Assembly: GCA_964019135.1 (NCBI GenBank)
Contig: OZ025252.1
Location: 7,518,823 to 7,582,822, forward strand
Source of the DNA: Arenicola marina
Lineage: Eukaryota; Annelida; Polychaeta; Arenicolidae
DNA length: 64,000 nucleotides
Direction: 5' to 3'
Positions 1-16,900 of the stretch are shown one piece after another. The notes under the pieces were generated by a model. The model searched no databases. It was given only the letters and a program-made list of their open reading frames with translations, and was not told the origin of the DNA. Each line of letters opens with the position of its first letter. The stretch's first letter is position 1. The translations under genes were made by a program, and so were the position numbers.

Positions 1-868
1 ACATACAGCGCCACCATTCCCTGTCATCACACATCGCCACCATTCCCTGTCATCACACAGCGCCACCATTCCCTGTCATCTCACACAGCGCCACCATTCC
101 CTGTCATTACAAACAGCGCCACCATTCCCTGTCATCAAACACACAGCGCCACCATTCCCTGTCATTACACACAGCGCCACCATTCCCTGTCATCACACAC
201 ACTGCGCCACCATTCCCTGTCATCACACACATCGCAGCCATTCCCTGTCATTGCACAAACAGCGCCACCATTCCCTGTCATCACACACACTGCGCCACCA
301 TTCCCTGTCATCACACACATCGCAGCCATTCCCTGTCATTGCACACACAGCGCCACCATTCCCTGTCATAACACACACAGCGCCACCATCCCCTGTCATC
401 ACACACATAGCGCCACCATTCCCTGTCATCATACACACAGCGCCACCATTCCCTGTCATAACACACACAGCGCCACCATCCCCTGTCATCACACACATAG
501 CGCCACCATTCCCTGTCATCATACACACAGCGCCACCATTCCCTGTCATAACACACACAGCGCCACCATCCCCTGTCATCAAACACAGCGCCACCATTCC
601 CTGTCATTACACACAGCGCCACCATTCCCTGTCATCACACACACTGCGCCACCATTCTCTGTCATCAAACACACTGCGCCACCATTCCCTGTCATCACAC
701 ACATCGCCACCATTCACTGTCATTACACACACAGCGCTATACCATTCCCTGTTATCACACACAGCGCCACCATTCCCTGTCATAACACACATAGCGCCAC
801 CATTCCCTGTCATCATACACACAGCGCCACCATTCCCTGTCATCACACACATGGCGCCACCATTCTCT
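1..868. repeat. Minisatellite, about 27-bp unit, in an HHIPL intron
   Basis: About 31 head-to-tail units of CAGCGCCACCATTCCCTGTC followed by a short A/C-rich spacer of variable length (ATCACACACA, ATTACACACA, AAACACACA). Higher-order repetition is visible around 340-600, where a three-unit block recurs. It precedes the first readable HHIPL exon, so it is intronic. Several frames are open on both strands only because the unit lacks stop codons. Confidence 0.95.
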
Positions 869-961
869 GGCTTAAAACCACAATTCGGCCATCAGGTGCA
901 AATCGTTTCTCATGTCATCACTGACTTAAAAATTAATTGAAAAAATAATAGGCAATATTGA

Positions 962-4985
<4,024 letters not shown>

Positions 4986-7900
4986 GAACGAGGCTGACCC
5001 GGTGCAACGACCCACAGTGCAAGACCTGGGCATCGAACCAACGTCATAGGTTAAGGGAAATTAAATGTGCAAAACCCAAGTTGGCCGAATGTGAACAGAT
5101 TGGGATAGTATTGTCATGTTTTCAGCTAGGTATTTCTTCTTAGAGTATCTATGCTAGCAGTTCACATACATTGATATCTATGTCAGAATTTTCGTATTTA
5201 TATTAGAATACTGCGTGCTCATATGGAAGACAGCTTATCGAGTTGCATATACAGTTTCATTCGATAAAATCAAATATATATGCAACTCTATGAGTAGCAT
5301 TCTCATCAAATATAAAATGCATACCCTAAGTATTTCAATGCACAGGTACATGGACTTCTAATTACAACATGCTTATTCGAAGTAGAAATATAGATAAAGG
5401 AATAAGAAATAATCTCTCTAGCAATGTGTACTGGCAGCCATCTTGACAGGCATGTTTAATTCCCCTTAAATAGATGTATATATTATATTCATTATTTAGT
5501 CAAAAGTCTCCCATATGATGGGAGCTAAGTATGTGTGTGTCTGCAATGGCGTAATTGGATGAGTCTGTTTTATTTGTCGCAAATTAATTTGCCATAAAAG
5601 TCTTGTCTTCTTGATCATGTCTTGTATGACCTTGACGATTCTGTTGTGACATTCCCGGGGGTACAACCCCTTGTGCTCGATATGGTGAAATGTTGAGAGA
5701 TTATGTCGATAGATCATAATATGAAGTCCGTACCAGATATTATGCACCGGGGTACGGGACATTGACGGCTTGAAATGAGCAGATCACCCGTGTGGCAAGG
5801 CAACATGTAACCTATATTGTGACAAGAACGACTTTGTTGTGCAATCGGTTAATTATAACAACTGAACCTGAATAACGACGAGTTAATTTGAGCTATAATC
5901 ATATATGCTGACATGAAACCTGTTAACTATAAAGTATATTTGCTTGTGTACAAATTGTAACACTCTGTGAAACCCATGGGAATTGCATGCACCCTCGGCA
6001 TATGAGGACCCTTGCATTATATTGTGGGTATCTAACCACTCACAGAGGCACTTGTGAAACATATCAACATTATATTAATGCACTGAAGATACGTATGTTC
6101 TACAAAAACTTGTTTGGTATCATATCTTGATGAGAAATTTCCGATATTATACGTCATAGACAAATATCAAACTTTCAGGTTTTTACCTCTCATGAGATTA
6201 TTAATAGTATTTATGCTCAACTTAAGTGTGTTATTTATTTCGGTATTGTATTTACCCCTGCAGGTTCAAATGGAAATTGATTACTATTATCTAATTCTTC
6301 TCGCCCTTTACATGCATTACACAATCTCACCAGAATACGATTAAGTGTTATACAATTTCACTCTCATTCCAGGACTTAGGAAAAGGGATACCGGTAACAT
6401 GCAGTGTTTTTAACAAATATAATATTTTATATGTTTATACGGTTTATTTATGTAACTTCCCTAGTTTATGACCCGGCTATTCTTGTTATTGCAGCTTCAG
6501 TTTCATTTGATACTTTTCTTTTTATCAGTGGTCGAAATTGTGAAGGAGTTGCGTTCGTGCGTTTTTTAACGCATTTTACATGTATTAAGCCATATGCCAC
6601 GCGTATATTTTGATATGATATAATAGTACTGAGATTATTAGTCTTGCAGTGATGTGGCTTTAATATGCTTTTGTGGTTAAAATTAAAAAAACAGATTATA
6701 CTGCATGCATATGTCTTTGGGTTTGTCAATTCTACGATGCGTTGTCTTTGTCACTAATGTAAGTGATTCATTGATCATGGCGAAAGAAATACCATTGTTT
6801 GGGAAAACCCGTAACTCTGAAAGGAACATAACTATTGCTAAACGGAGCACGGTTGATCCCGCAATAAGTACAAGACTTGTTGTGTTGCGTCATTTGGCTA
6901 CCGGTTTAACCCATGTGCACAGGACTTCGGAGAAACTCCAGTCGTGGGGAAGACGTTACAATTAGGCGTGTGGCGAAGTACGCGTAGAGAATGCACGATT
7001 CAAACCCAACCCACCCTTTCACAGGGGGTGTATTGGGGCAGATACACCGGCTCCTACATCCTGATTCAAACTACCTTTTCACTTGTCCAAATGTAGGGCG
7101 GGCATTTTAGTTACTGTGTATCTTCCACGGACGCGGAAGTAGGCCCTGCATCAGCGTGACGTCACGATCTGGCTTCGGACTGGTTTGTTGCTGTCAGTTC
7201 TCAGAGTCGCGGGCGATAATAGGCGTTTCTATCAGGTTAATGTTGCTCAACGAAGTCGCATGAAAATCTTTCTCCGTTTGACGTACATCCATCATTATTA
7301 TGTATTGCCTTCTGCTGCTTAATGAATGATTATATCATGAGGTTGATCAAATGAATTAAAAAACAAACAAACAGGAAACTAGTCTTAAGGTAAACAAAGT
7401 TAGATACAAACACAGAGGTGGGGTTTGGTTTGATTTATTTGTTCCCATACTGTTCTGTACCATTCTATTCCCGACCTGTCCCTTCACAAAGGAACGATAT
7501 TCATACAAAAATAACACACGCATCCAAATTCAATGTACCGACTCCAGCAATTAACGTAACTGTGATGAAAAATGTACAACAGCTACAGATAGACAACTAG
7601 TCGTGTTCACCTTCCAATGAAACCTTATTGCAATGTTCATTGAAGTGCATACAACACAAAAACCGCCATCCAAAGAAACGAAATCCTCGGTTAGACACGA
7701 CCATTAATAAGCAAACACATCGAACACCATACAAACATGGCTGACCGAATTAACTACGATAAGCGTAAAGTCATAACCAAGTTATTGGGTAGGTTTGGCA
7801 GACGGCCACCACTCCAGTGATACAGTGAACACCCACCCCCGTCTGTCCCTGTCCCCTCTCTCTCTCTCCCTCTCTGTCTCTCTCTCTCCCTCTCTGTCTC

Positions 7901-9470
7901 TCTCTCTGTCTGGGTCAGTAAACGACGTCAGTCACACCGGGAGAGGCAAACGAAGAAACCCTTCTAAATTATATCCCATCGACATGATATATGTATATGA
8001 ACACCTGGCGATTCTTCTTCACACCAGGCAGCAGAAGTAGTATGTAAATAAACCTCGCGGTTTTACTTCACACGTATCAGACGTATGATTACATGAACTA
8101 AGCTCAAGGGGAACATGCCTCAATCCAAGACGGTCGCCGGCATTAACATACATAACATATTCGAGAGAGTGTCTTTTTGATAAGTTTCCTTCCAAGTCCC
8201 TGTACATGTACTAAAACAAGGAAACTTATCAATTGATATTGTTTTTTTGGAGGGGATATTTCGAGTTGGATATTGTGAATAAAAGAAACTTAACTACCCT
8301 TAAAATTAAAACTCTTTTTCATTGAAACTTTCATAATCAGCCAAAGGTAAAACATGACATTTGCCATGGTGGTGTGCATGTTGAATCTTCCCCTCGACTC
8401 CACCGCTACACACGCCACCTAACGACCAACCTCTACTAGACTAGCCTCTACGGAACCTTCCCGTATGACACGCCACATATGTATATTCTGTATCTGTGTT
8501 TGATGACACAAAACGACAACAGACAAATAGTTTGGAAGTAGTTACACACCACTCAAAGACACACCACGGACCCTTGAAGCCAAAGTCCAGACACTCCATG
8601 AACAGAGGTCAAAATCGATTATTGTATAGGAAATGTCTGGTGTGAGTCGCAGGTGAGCTACTCAGAAACAATGAATCGCGCTGGCGTGGATGTTTGGATG
8701 GATTGGTGTTATAGGCCACCTTTATGCGCACATGGAAGGACCGCTTGGCGTGAGTAGTACGTGAGCGATATTGAACAGCTTTATCGCAAGAATGAGAGTG
8801 ACGCCAGTACAAGAACAGGTCCAGTTTACCGGTACCATTTCCAAAATAGCACGAATTTGTGTCACAAAAAATCTTACTTGTTGCCAACAACATCTATTTA
8901 TGACATTTATAAAGTTATGAACCGCTAATATACGACAACTATTCAATGTTTCAGATTGGGTGAGAAAGAGTTACATGTATCGATACGCCAACAGTTTGGT
9001 CCCTCTTCCCTGTTAGACTCAACATAATCGATTATTATGGTAAATGCTAGGCATGAGTTCTACGTGAGCTATACATAACAAAGCGAGTAAAACGGAACGA
9101 CCCAAACTTTCTTCGCTTTCGAGTCGAATGCGGCGAAAATTTCAGCAACTGTGAGCCACGAGGACGTTTCATGTTACATTATCGCCAAGGTGTCAAACAT
9201 ACATACCTTTTTTTTTGCTCAATACGGCCTTCATGCGAACAAAACTGGCTTAAAACACCAACATTTCACTTCATTCCTTAAGAATTATAAATATAAATAA
9301 TTTATACGAAACATAACCCGGATCACATAGACAACGGAATGCATACTAACCCCACTAAACCCATCTGGTCAGATTGCCATAGCCATCATAAGAGCGCCAA
9401 TACATAACATAGAACTATATACACATTCATGTCTTCGTGACCGCTCCACGATATGGAGTGTCTGTATTAA
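4986..9470. other. Intergenic or 3' flank of the HHIPL gene, no gene recognised
   Basis: AT-rich sequence downstream of the HHIPL stop. A minus-strand open frame at 5496-5762 (88 codons) has no recognised domain. A CT microsatellite lies at about 7850-7912. Copies of the dispersed element described separately occur at 8629-8685, 8740-8790 and 9025-9075. I see no other exon with convincing borders and conserved content. Confidence 0.6.
8629..9080 (+). repeat. Cluster of three copies of a short dispersed element
   Basis: Three degenerate copies (about 8629-8685, 8740-8790, 9025-9075) share CGATTATT, then GGAAATG, then a core close to GGCGTGAGTAATACGTGAGC, then a run like GAAACAATGG. Further copies lie at 2697-2740, 10020-10080, 11948-12022, 16230-16290, 24163-24195 and 49180-49290 (+) and at 4513-4590 and 22944-22975 (-). 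Confidence 0.7.
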
Positions 9471-9474
9471 GTTC

Positions 9475-9728
9475 AGGGTCCGTATTCAAAATCCCCTCGT
9501 AAGTTACGCACGAAAAGTGCATTTTCGTCTTAGCCTCACGAGGTCTTTAAGGTGGTGCTTACGATTCAAAAATCCTCTTCCACATAACTTTAGCACTTTC
9601 TTCATTCAGAAAATCGACTTCTTGTGTGACTACTTATCTATTTGGAACCCGATAATCGGTCGACAAATCTTCCACTTAGCGCTAAGTCTAGTGGCGTAGC
9701 CTAAGTGGCGCTTATGAATACGGCCCCA
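9475..9728. mobile_element. MITE-like element with GGGNCCGTATTCA inverted ends
   Basis: The left end AGGGTCCGTATTCAAAA and right end TTATGAATACGGCCCC are inverted copies, about 254 bp apart. No coding capacity. The right end continues into a second partial CCGTATTCA motif at 9732-9740. The superfamily is not determined. Confidence 0.6.
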
Positions 9729-9752
9729 GGAACCGTATTCAGCCTCGCCGTA

Positions 9753-9848
9753 TACCCCCGGGGACATGGCTCCGCTCGTCCCTTCCTTCTCCCATTGACG
9801 CCATATGACCAGAATTGGTTAAAGCGTCCTGAATATACAATCAACCAA
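9753..9848 (+). mobile_element. SINE family 1, 5'-truncated
   Basis: Only the body and tail are present: CCCCGGGGACATGGCTCCGC, the CCCATTGACG block, then TCCTGAATATACAATCAACC. The tRNA-like head is missing, as expected for incomplete reverse transcription. Confidence 0.85.
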
Positions 9849-12800
9849 TCAGAATCGTCGTAGCTTATGCATGTATGTTGGCAGGTCCATCATGCCGCCG
9901 CTGACGTCGTTACCATGGTTTCATGTATTGTCCTATAGAATTGGAACAACACATCGGCGACCACAGTCCCAGCGTCAGCAGCTGTCAGTGGACTCCCGAC
10001 AAATACAATGTGAAACCTTTACGAGGGGATTAGGAATGCGTCCCCTGGCGCGAGTCAAACGTGAGCTATATTCCAACATTTGTTTAGGCCTGCACGGGAG
10101 AACGAACGTAACGTTAACATAATGCTATGGTTGTAGGACACCGAGACTGACACCAAGCACGGTTACAACTTCATGAATCCCAAAACATATCAAATAAACT
10201 TCAACAAAAACAACTTGCATATCAAGTCGAGCGAGTATCACAGACAAGAGAAAGAACCAAGTCGGTTGTTATATTGTAGCGACGTCCATCAAAGGCAGAA
10301 CGACGTGGGGGTATTATCGCCCACGGCCCGTACCACGTGGCCTGACAACACGATATATATACATAAACCAATGTCTAAGAAAATGTACAACAATATATTT
10401 AAATCCCAACCAACAGATCTGTACCTTCGACAACGCGGCTCTGTTACAACGTGACCTCAACACGGTCACGTGATTAGACGCGATAACGGGATCCTACCTA
10501 GGTCACGCGATTAGACGCGATAACGGGATCCTACCTAGGTCACGTGATTAATCAAAAAACACCAAATGAAACAAACCGCCCACGAATAAACTCCCTCTAC
10601 GCGGCCTTCACCTGCAGGTGTAAGCGAACAGCTACAAAACTCCATCAGACATCAATCAGTTTGTGCAGTTATACACTTATATGGCACTGGACAACTTGAT
10701 CCAACGTCCTCAATCAACCAATTCTTCAACATAATATTTACACATAACACTAATACAAATTTTCTTGGGTGTATGTAAGTATATTGATCCATTAACTGCT
10801 TCATGTGACCATAACTTCACGGGGTTTCCAGTCATGATATTGCTTAGCAGACTTGTACATCCTATCTCCCTTCACTGGGGATATGCGCCCCTTTTTACTG
10901 AAGACGGATGCTATCTGCTCACAGGCATCAGGAACACGACTCCTTGAGATCCCGATACCTACAGCACCGGCTTCACCATTGGTCAGGCGGCTCCACCGAT
11001 TCAGCCCCTGTAACCATGGTTACGTCACGGGTGCGTTCCTTACCGGGTATTCAAGACCGAACGCGATCTGTGCACACTCCATAGCAGATGGGTGGTCGGT
11101 CATCCAAGTTAACTCCTAACACTTCCCTTCCCTGTCCCCTTTACTTTACTATCCTCCGCCGCGTTTAGTCAGATATGTACCGCTCATTCCGACATGGTGG
11201 AACCAGTGAAATACAAACAGAAGAAGTTTATCTGAGATCGTAAGCTGCCGCACGGTACAGAAGAGGTAAGTTATCGTTCCTGAACAGTGAGGAGGTAAAA
11301 AACTTACGCAATAGCCCTCTCCCCCCCCCCCACCCCCCTCCCTCCTCATCCTCCCCTGGGAATGGGAGAGCAATGAGACAGCTGGCAGTACACATTGCGA
11401 CCGAGGTCATCATCAGAGGTCTGAGCCGTGCGGGGCGGGCAGCTACCACATCCAAGTGGGTACCACACAGATAAAAACCTGCACCCATCAGGACCGGGCG
11501 CAGGTCGCATAACCGGACAGACAGCGTTGCAGAAACTACTGCAATCCACCCTCACGCAAAGCAAGTAACTGTCATGTATTGTAAAGTCGCTACACACTGG
11601 CTACATTCGGGGTTGTCATCCCTCCACCACCACCACCCGCCCCCCCGCTCCTCCTTTGGCGCACTGGGTCGGTGCGCTCGGATGGGGTGGCCACCTGTCT
11701 CCGTGTCACCATGACAACACGACGATAACGGGGTACATTATAATCCAGCCCATGAGCGGTTTCGTCACCCAGATTTGCCTGTTGCAGCCATTAGTCACCG
11801 TTGCACGTCTTCGTCGTCCCCTATACACCCACCACAGTAACAGTAGCTTGACGTCTCTTAGATATGGATACGTAATCAACACGCAGGTTGCGAGTGATCA
11901 TATGACAAACATGGCACCCTTAACTCCCATATCAAGCGCAACGACAGCGATTATTGTAGGAAATGACGAGCGCGAGCAAAACGTGAGCTATGCAAAAACA
12001 ATGGTTCGCGCTCACATGGAAGAAGCACCGTTAAACAAAGAGACCTGCACATATCCTCCCTACACATAGGTCAAGCGATCATTGTTTAGACAGCGTGAGA
12101 TACAGTCAGTCTGCAATCTATTTCTCATCATGGAAGCTCCAACAAAGCATATCAAGCCGAACATTTACAAGGACATATTTTGAATGAATACATTTTTGTC
12201 AGTGTTAACTTAAGAGAAATATATACGTTGTCATATCTACCTTAATGCTGACAAAAAAGACCCAGATACGGCAGAGACGTCCCAATTTATATGACACACA
12301 AGCAAGAGACACGTTTCCACGTGAGACACACAATATTAGATGCCAATAAGGAGCTAAAATACATCAGTTGTCATGAGAACTATTTCTGTTTGAACACTTC
12401 AGGGGTCATTCGACTTGACCAACAAAATGGCTGCCCGAGAATTATCTTCATCTACATATACAGCTTCATCTTTGTTATCACTACTACATTTGTAATTGCT
12501 GGATATCAGCAAGCAAGCCGTGCCTGTTAAACGACGTATGATGCGACATAAAATTTAAACATTTAGCTCCATTATCTTACAACGAATCGATATGTCATGG
12601 ACATGAGTACAAATTACCAATCAGGATTCCTGCTTTTGTGGTATTAATAATAAACCAAACATAAAGTGTACTCCCCTCAGGAGCTACAATGTTCAAATTT
12701 ACCGAACTTTCATCCGTTAGAAATGTACGAGTGACAAGTTCGAATCTTGTTTTGAAGACACACATTGTGATCCACACATCCAGTGATTCTTACTGAATAA

Positions 12801-12984
12801 AGCTGCAGCCGTCGCCCCGTCGTGGTGCTATGTACAAGGCAGTACCATTCCCTATCCTATCCCCGTGTATCACACCCACATATAGCAGGCGCTCCTTGAA
12901 GGAAAACCGTTGCAATTGTGACCTGCAATTTGTATGGTGTAGCATATCGCCAACGTGTGCCAACGTACTATGATAGAAACCTCA
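9849..12984. other. Gene-poor stretch between HHIPL and the ankyrin gene
   Basis: Apart from the 43-bp tandem repeat and dispersed-element copies at 10020-10080 and 11948-12022, I see no exon. The 137-codon frame at 11656-12069 has low-complexity content, runs through a dispersed repeat copy and is treated as chance. A C-rich tract lies at 11320-11345. Confidence 0.5.
10455..10546. repeat. Two-copy tandem repeat, about 43 bp
   Basis: GGTCACGTGATTAGACGCGA followed by TAACGGGATCCTACCTA occurs twice head-to-tail, with a third partial unit GGTCACGTGATTA. Each unit starts with a CACGTG palindrome (CACGCG in the second). Confidence 0.85.
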
Positions 12985-13278
12985 TATCTACCATAAAGAC
13001 TTCATATCTACCATGATAAAGACTTCATATCTACCATGATAAAGACTTTATATCTACCATGACAACTATCTCATATCTACCATGATAAAGACTTCATATC
13101 TACCATGACAACTATCTCATATCTACCATGATAAAGACTTCATATCTACCATGACAACTATCTCATATCTACCATGATAAAGACTTCATATCTACCATGA
13201 TAAATATCTCATATCTACCACGATAAAGACTTCATATCTACCGTGACAACTATATCATATCTACCTTGATAAAGACCT
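12985..13278. repeat. Minisatellite, about 23-bp unit
   Basis: About 13 units of CATATCTACCATGATAAAGA plus CTT, alternating with a variant carrying CATGACAACTAT. It lies in the 3' flank of the minus-strand ankyrin-GH20-like gene. Confidence 0.9.
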
Positions 13279-13749
13279 CAATGATATATAGCATGAAACA
13301 CCCCCCCTACGATAGCACTTAAAATCATCCGCGAAAAACAGAAGCATCTAAACCAATGCGAAACCGACGACTTATCAATGCAAGGGAATAAAGTTTACAT
13401 ATTCATGAGATCCATACCCATAATTATGATATGACCGCATAGTAAGTTGGTCGTGTGATACAGTACGTTGCATCAAGTATCATATATGTAGGAGATTGAA
13501 ATGGCCTAATGATATGAACGACGACAATGTTGGACAACGTTTAGTCCATGTACTATATATGTTTGAGATACAATTTTTAAGCCATTGACGGGTGAGGTGA
13601 CTGGGACAGGGCCCTACCAACCGTGCCTTGCGCAGCTCAACCACTGCCGCCCCGGTCACTGGCAGCTCACGGTGGGGGAGAGGGGGGTGGGGGGTGGGGG
13701 TGAAGGGGATTCGTAGGTGAAATTTGCGCAGGTGCATCTGAACAGTTGG

Positions 13750-13935
13750 TGTTTACAGCTCAGGGTTGGGGGGTCTCAGGTACGAACTGGGCAGGTTACA
13801 GCTCAGGGTTGGGGGGGGGGGGGAGTCTCGGGTACGAACTGGACTGGTTACAGCTCAGGGTCGGGGGGGGGGGGGGTCTCGGGTACGAACTGGGCAGGTT
13901 ACAGCTCGGGGTTGAGGGGACTCTCGGGTACGAAC
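13750..13935. repeat. Tandem copies of the terminal coding segment of the ankyrin-GH20-like gene
   Basis: About three units of 45-55 bp lie just downstream (lower coordinates) of the true stop at 13899-13901. Each contains GGTACGAACTG, a G-run and TTACAGCTC, which are the reverse complement of the last 12 codons plus stop in the final exon. Read on the minus strand, the extra units still spell QFVPET, prolines, then PEL and a stop. The G-runs differ in length between units. Confidence 0.85.
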
Positions 13936-16900
13936 TGTCTGAGGAGTGCCTGGAAGACGCGCACCGAGTCTGGCAGTCCCTGTGGCAGGTTGCGACTGAG
14001 CCACGTGGTCCGGTAAGTCTCCACCTGACACAGCAACCTGCGGGCGACAACCAACAGTCAACACTCCACAACATTAAGGCGTCACACCTTTATTCTATTG
14101 TTATTTATCTTTAGCAACAATGGTACAACAATGTATTATGACATGTACACGGCCCAGGGTGGTAAACTGAAGGAAATAAAGTTCAAATCCAGTCAATTAC
14201 TATATAGTAATTGTTGGTCCATGGGACGTCTGCTGATGTTCATTGTAGACTTTAAACACCAACGTCGAATAAAACTCCTTTTTTTATAAGCCAATCAGCG
14301 GGTGGCGTAATGGTTTCACCAAGCACATGTTGCTGCAGCACGTCAATGACCCCACCCCCCCTCCCCAGACACACACCCCACACACCCACCTGTTGGCGAG
14401 GTCAGTCCTGGCGGTGGGGGTCAGGTTGGCCACCCCAGGGTTAATGACGGAGTACCCCATCTTGTGGCTGGCGGACAGCGGGTTCTTGCCACAGTTGACC
14501 AGCGCCCGGCCGATCCTAGGCGGAGGGAGGGGTACAAAACTAACAATCAGACAACGGGTAGGAGATTCGATTGTACCCCTAATATCGCCCAATCACATGA
14601 CACGTGTTCGTTAACCGGATGACTAACCCATTCTTACGGCAAAGCATGCTGGGATGCAAGCATTAAAGCGATCATTTGGTTAATATTAAGTAAACGCAAC
14701 TGATAATACTATCAGCATGATATTAATAATGGAGACAAAGAAAGCCACAAAACATAAATCTACCTACCGGTTCTTATGGTAAGAACAGCTGGTTCACTAT
14801 TTATGTTCAGTTATATAACAATATGACCATTGTTGCTTTCTCGAGGTTATCATTCAAATGTAAATTCGATATTGGAAACCACGTTAAAAAAGTTAAGTTT
14901 ATACAGTCAGAACTCAGTCAGCACACATTCGGTTACGCCTAAACATTGTGTTGAATAACGACTATGTCGGATTAACAAAGAAATCTAACCTGCAAGCCGT
15001 GAGCATCAGATCTGCCGTCAGCTGAATCTCCGCCAGGATGGCAGCACCATCGACACAGCTCAGCCTCGCTTTGGTCAGCTCGCTCTGGCACTTCCTGATG
15101 TGTCGCATGGTCTTCTATATAGGGAGCCAAAGAGAAGCTGTTGATAACTCCTGGCACATGAATTTGCTTCTTTTTACCAGTAATGCACAAAATGCGATAA
15201 TACATCCGCAGTCTGGAGTAAATAAATATGCAAATGGGTTCACAGGCATAATTATGGACAAGTCTGTAAGGGCGTGTTCGATTTACATGAAACCCAAACT
15301 GGTTTGCCGAAATGACTGTTCGACAGGAGAAGAACCGAAACCGGTTTGCTCGAAGCCGTATTGAGAGAGCTGGTTTGACGGTTTCAGTTCCGCGGAACTG
15401 TCAGTTCAATCAACAAATACACCTTTTAGTTAATCATAAATGTAATGAATAGATATTTCTGCACAAAAGTATGATACTAATTTATTAACGGACAGTCCAA
15501 TCGCGGGTAGAAAATGAAACAGACGGTATATTTATGCTGACATAACTTCATAAGCACATGGTCATTGCCAATATACCAGCTGAAACTGTAAACAAATGGA
15601 ACTATGCGTTCGCCTTTAGGTGGGCAAACCGTTGAAACCGGTTTCGGTTTCCCGTCGGTTTCAGGTAAATCGAACACACCTTAAGTATATGCACGAGGCG
15701 ACAAAGTAACATAACATGTATGTCTGAACACCAGTTGTCACCTCAGTCATCGCTAAGGTGACAACTGGTGAATACTTGGCATATCAGTCTAGGAACAGTA
15801 TTGCCAAGCGCGGCTCTGACACAAACTTATACAAGATACAACCAAGGATACACGGCACCTCGGGGTGAGTATAGTCTCATCTCTATATATCCCCATTACG
15901 ATCATATTAGAAATGCATTTTTTCAGCAGGACTGTACTGTATCCATCGAGAGCACAATGTATCACGATGCTATCCTCTCAAAATGCTTCTGAACTTCGGA
16001 ATATAGCTGCTTATACGTATAATGCTTTCAAGTTTCGCAAATTGAGTTTGTAAATGTACTAGCACACTCATATGTACTGCACTTTGCAGTGAACTGATAC
16101 CATGGACCCACGGCCTGAAAGGTATGAAATAAACGTTTATACATAGAGTCTAGTAGCGGACGTAGGAGTGCGCATGTCTGGTCGTGATTGCTCTCTCTTC
16201 CATGATAGAGCCCACGAAATATATTTCACGGCACGAGTAATATGTGAGCTATGCGGAAACAGCTCGCCATAGCATGGAAGATCGACCTGCTGAATGCCGC
16301 CGCACATAAACCATACACTATGGGAAACGCGTCGGTACGGTTCAAATCCAGCAGATTTTGGCGAAATGTTGCGCAAACATACACCAGATTCAGAAGGATT
16401 ATCAAGTATATGACAGATGTCCCCACTACCGTACCTGGAATATTTCTGTGGTAAGGTGGTCGAGTGACACCTCGTCAGGGTGAGACATCAGCTGGTACAG
16501 CGTGGATCCCTTCTCGGCAGGCAGCTTGCTGTTGTCTGTCCCTTTAAAGGGGGGATATTGGTTTTTGGTTGGTTGTATATTCAGGACGCTTTGACCACTT
16601 TTGGTCATATCGCGTCAATAGGAGAAGGAAGGGAGAGTGGAGTCATGTCCCCGGGGGTAACCCCCTACTGTTTACGAAAAAAGACATGGAATCTTTATCC
16701 TGCGACCACGCAGACCTGGCCACCGCGGGGCGCGAACTACCGATCCACGTGCCGTTAGGCTCTCAGGTGGTCAGAGCGCTGAATGCCAGCGCTCTGACCC
16801 ACTGAGCAGGGAGGAGAAAGAGCTTTCATAATGGACCTGGTGACCTCTCAACACCGCGGGCCTCTTATGTATCTGATTTCCTGTCCGGTTCCTGAACTAC

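Noticed and set aside
223-940. Long open frames on both strands (up to 229 codons)
   Set aside because: They are translations of the 27-bp minisatellite, whose unit lacks stops in several frames; no domain.
5496-5762. 88-codon minus-strand frame (NIWYGLHIMIYRHNLSTF)
   Set aside because: No recognised domain, and AT-rich surroundings; possibly a decayed element but not supportable.
11656-12069. 137-codon plus-strand frame
   Set aside because: Low-complexity content crossing a dispersed repeat copy, no domain, no exon borders.
13717-14114. Plus-strand frames of 99 and 122 codons rich in Gly
   Set aside because: Antisense of the last exon and its tandem copies in the ankyrin-GH20-like gene.
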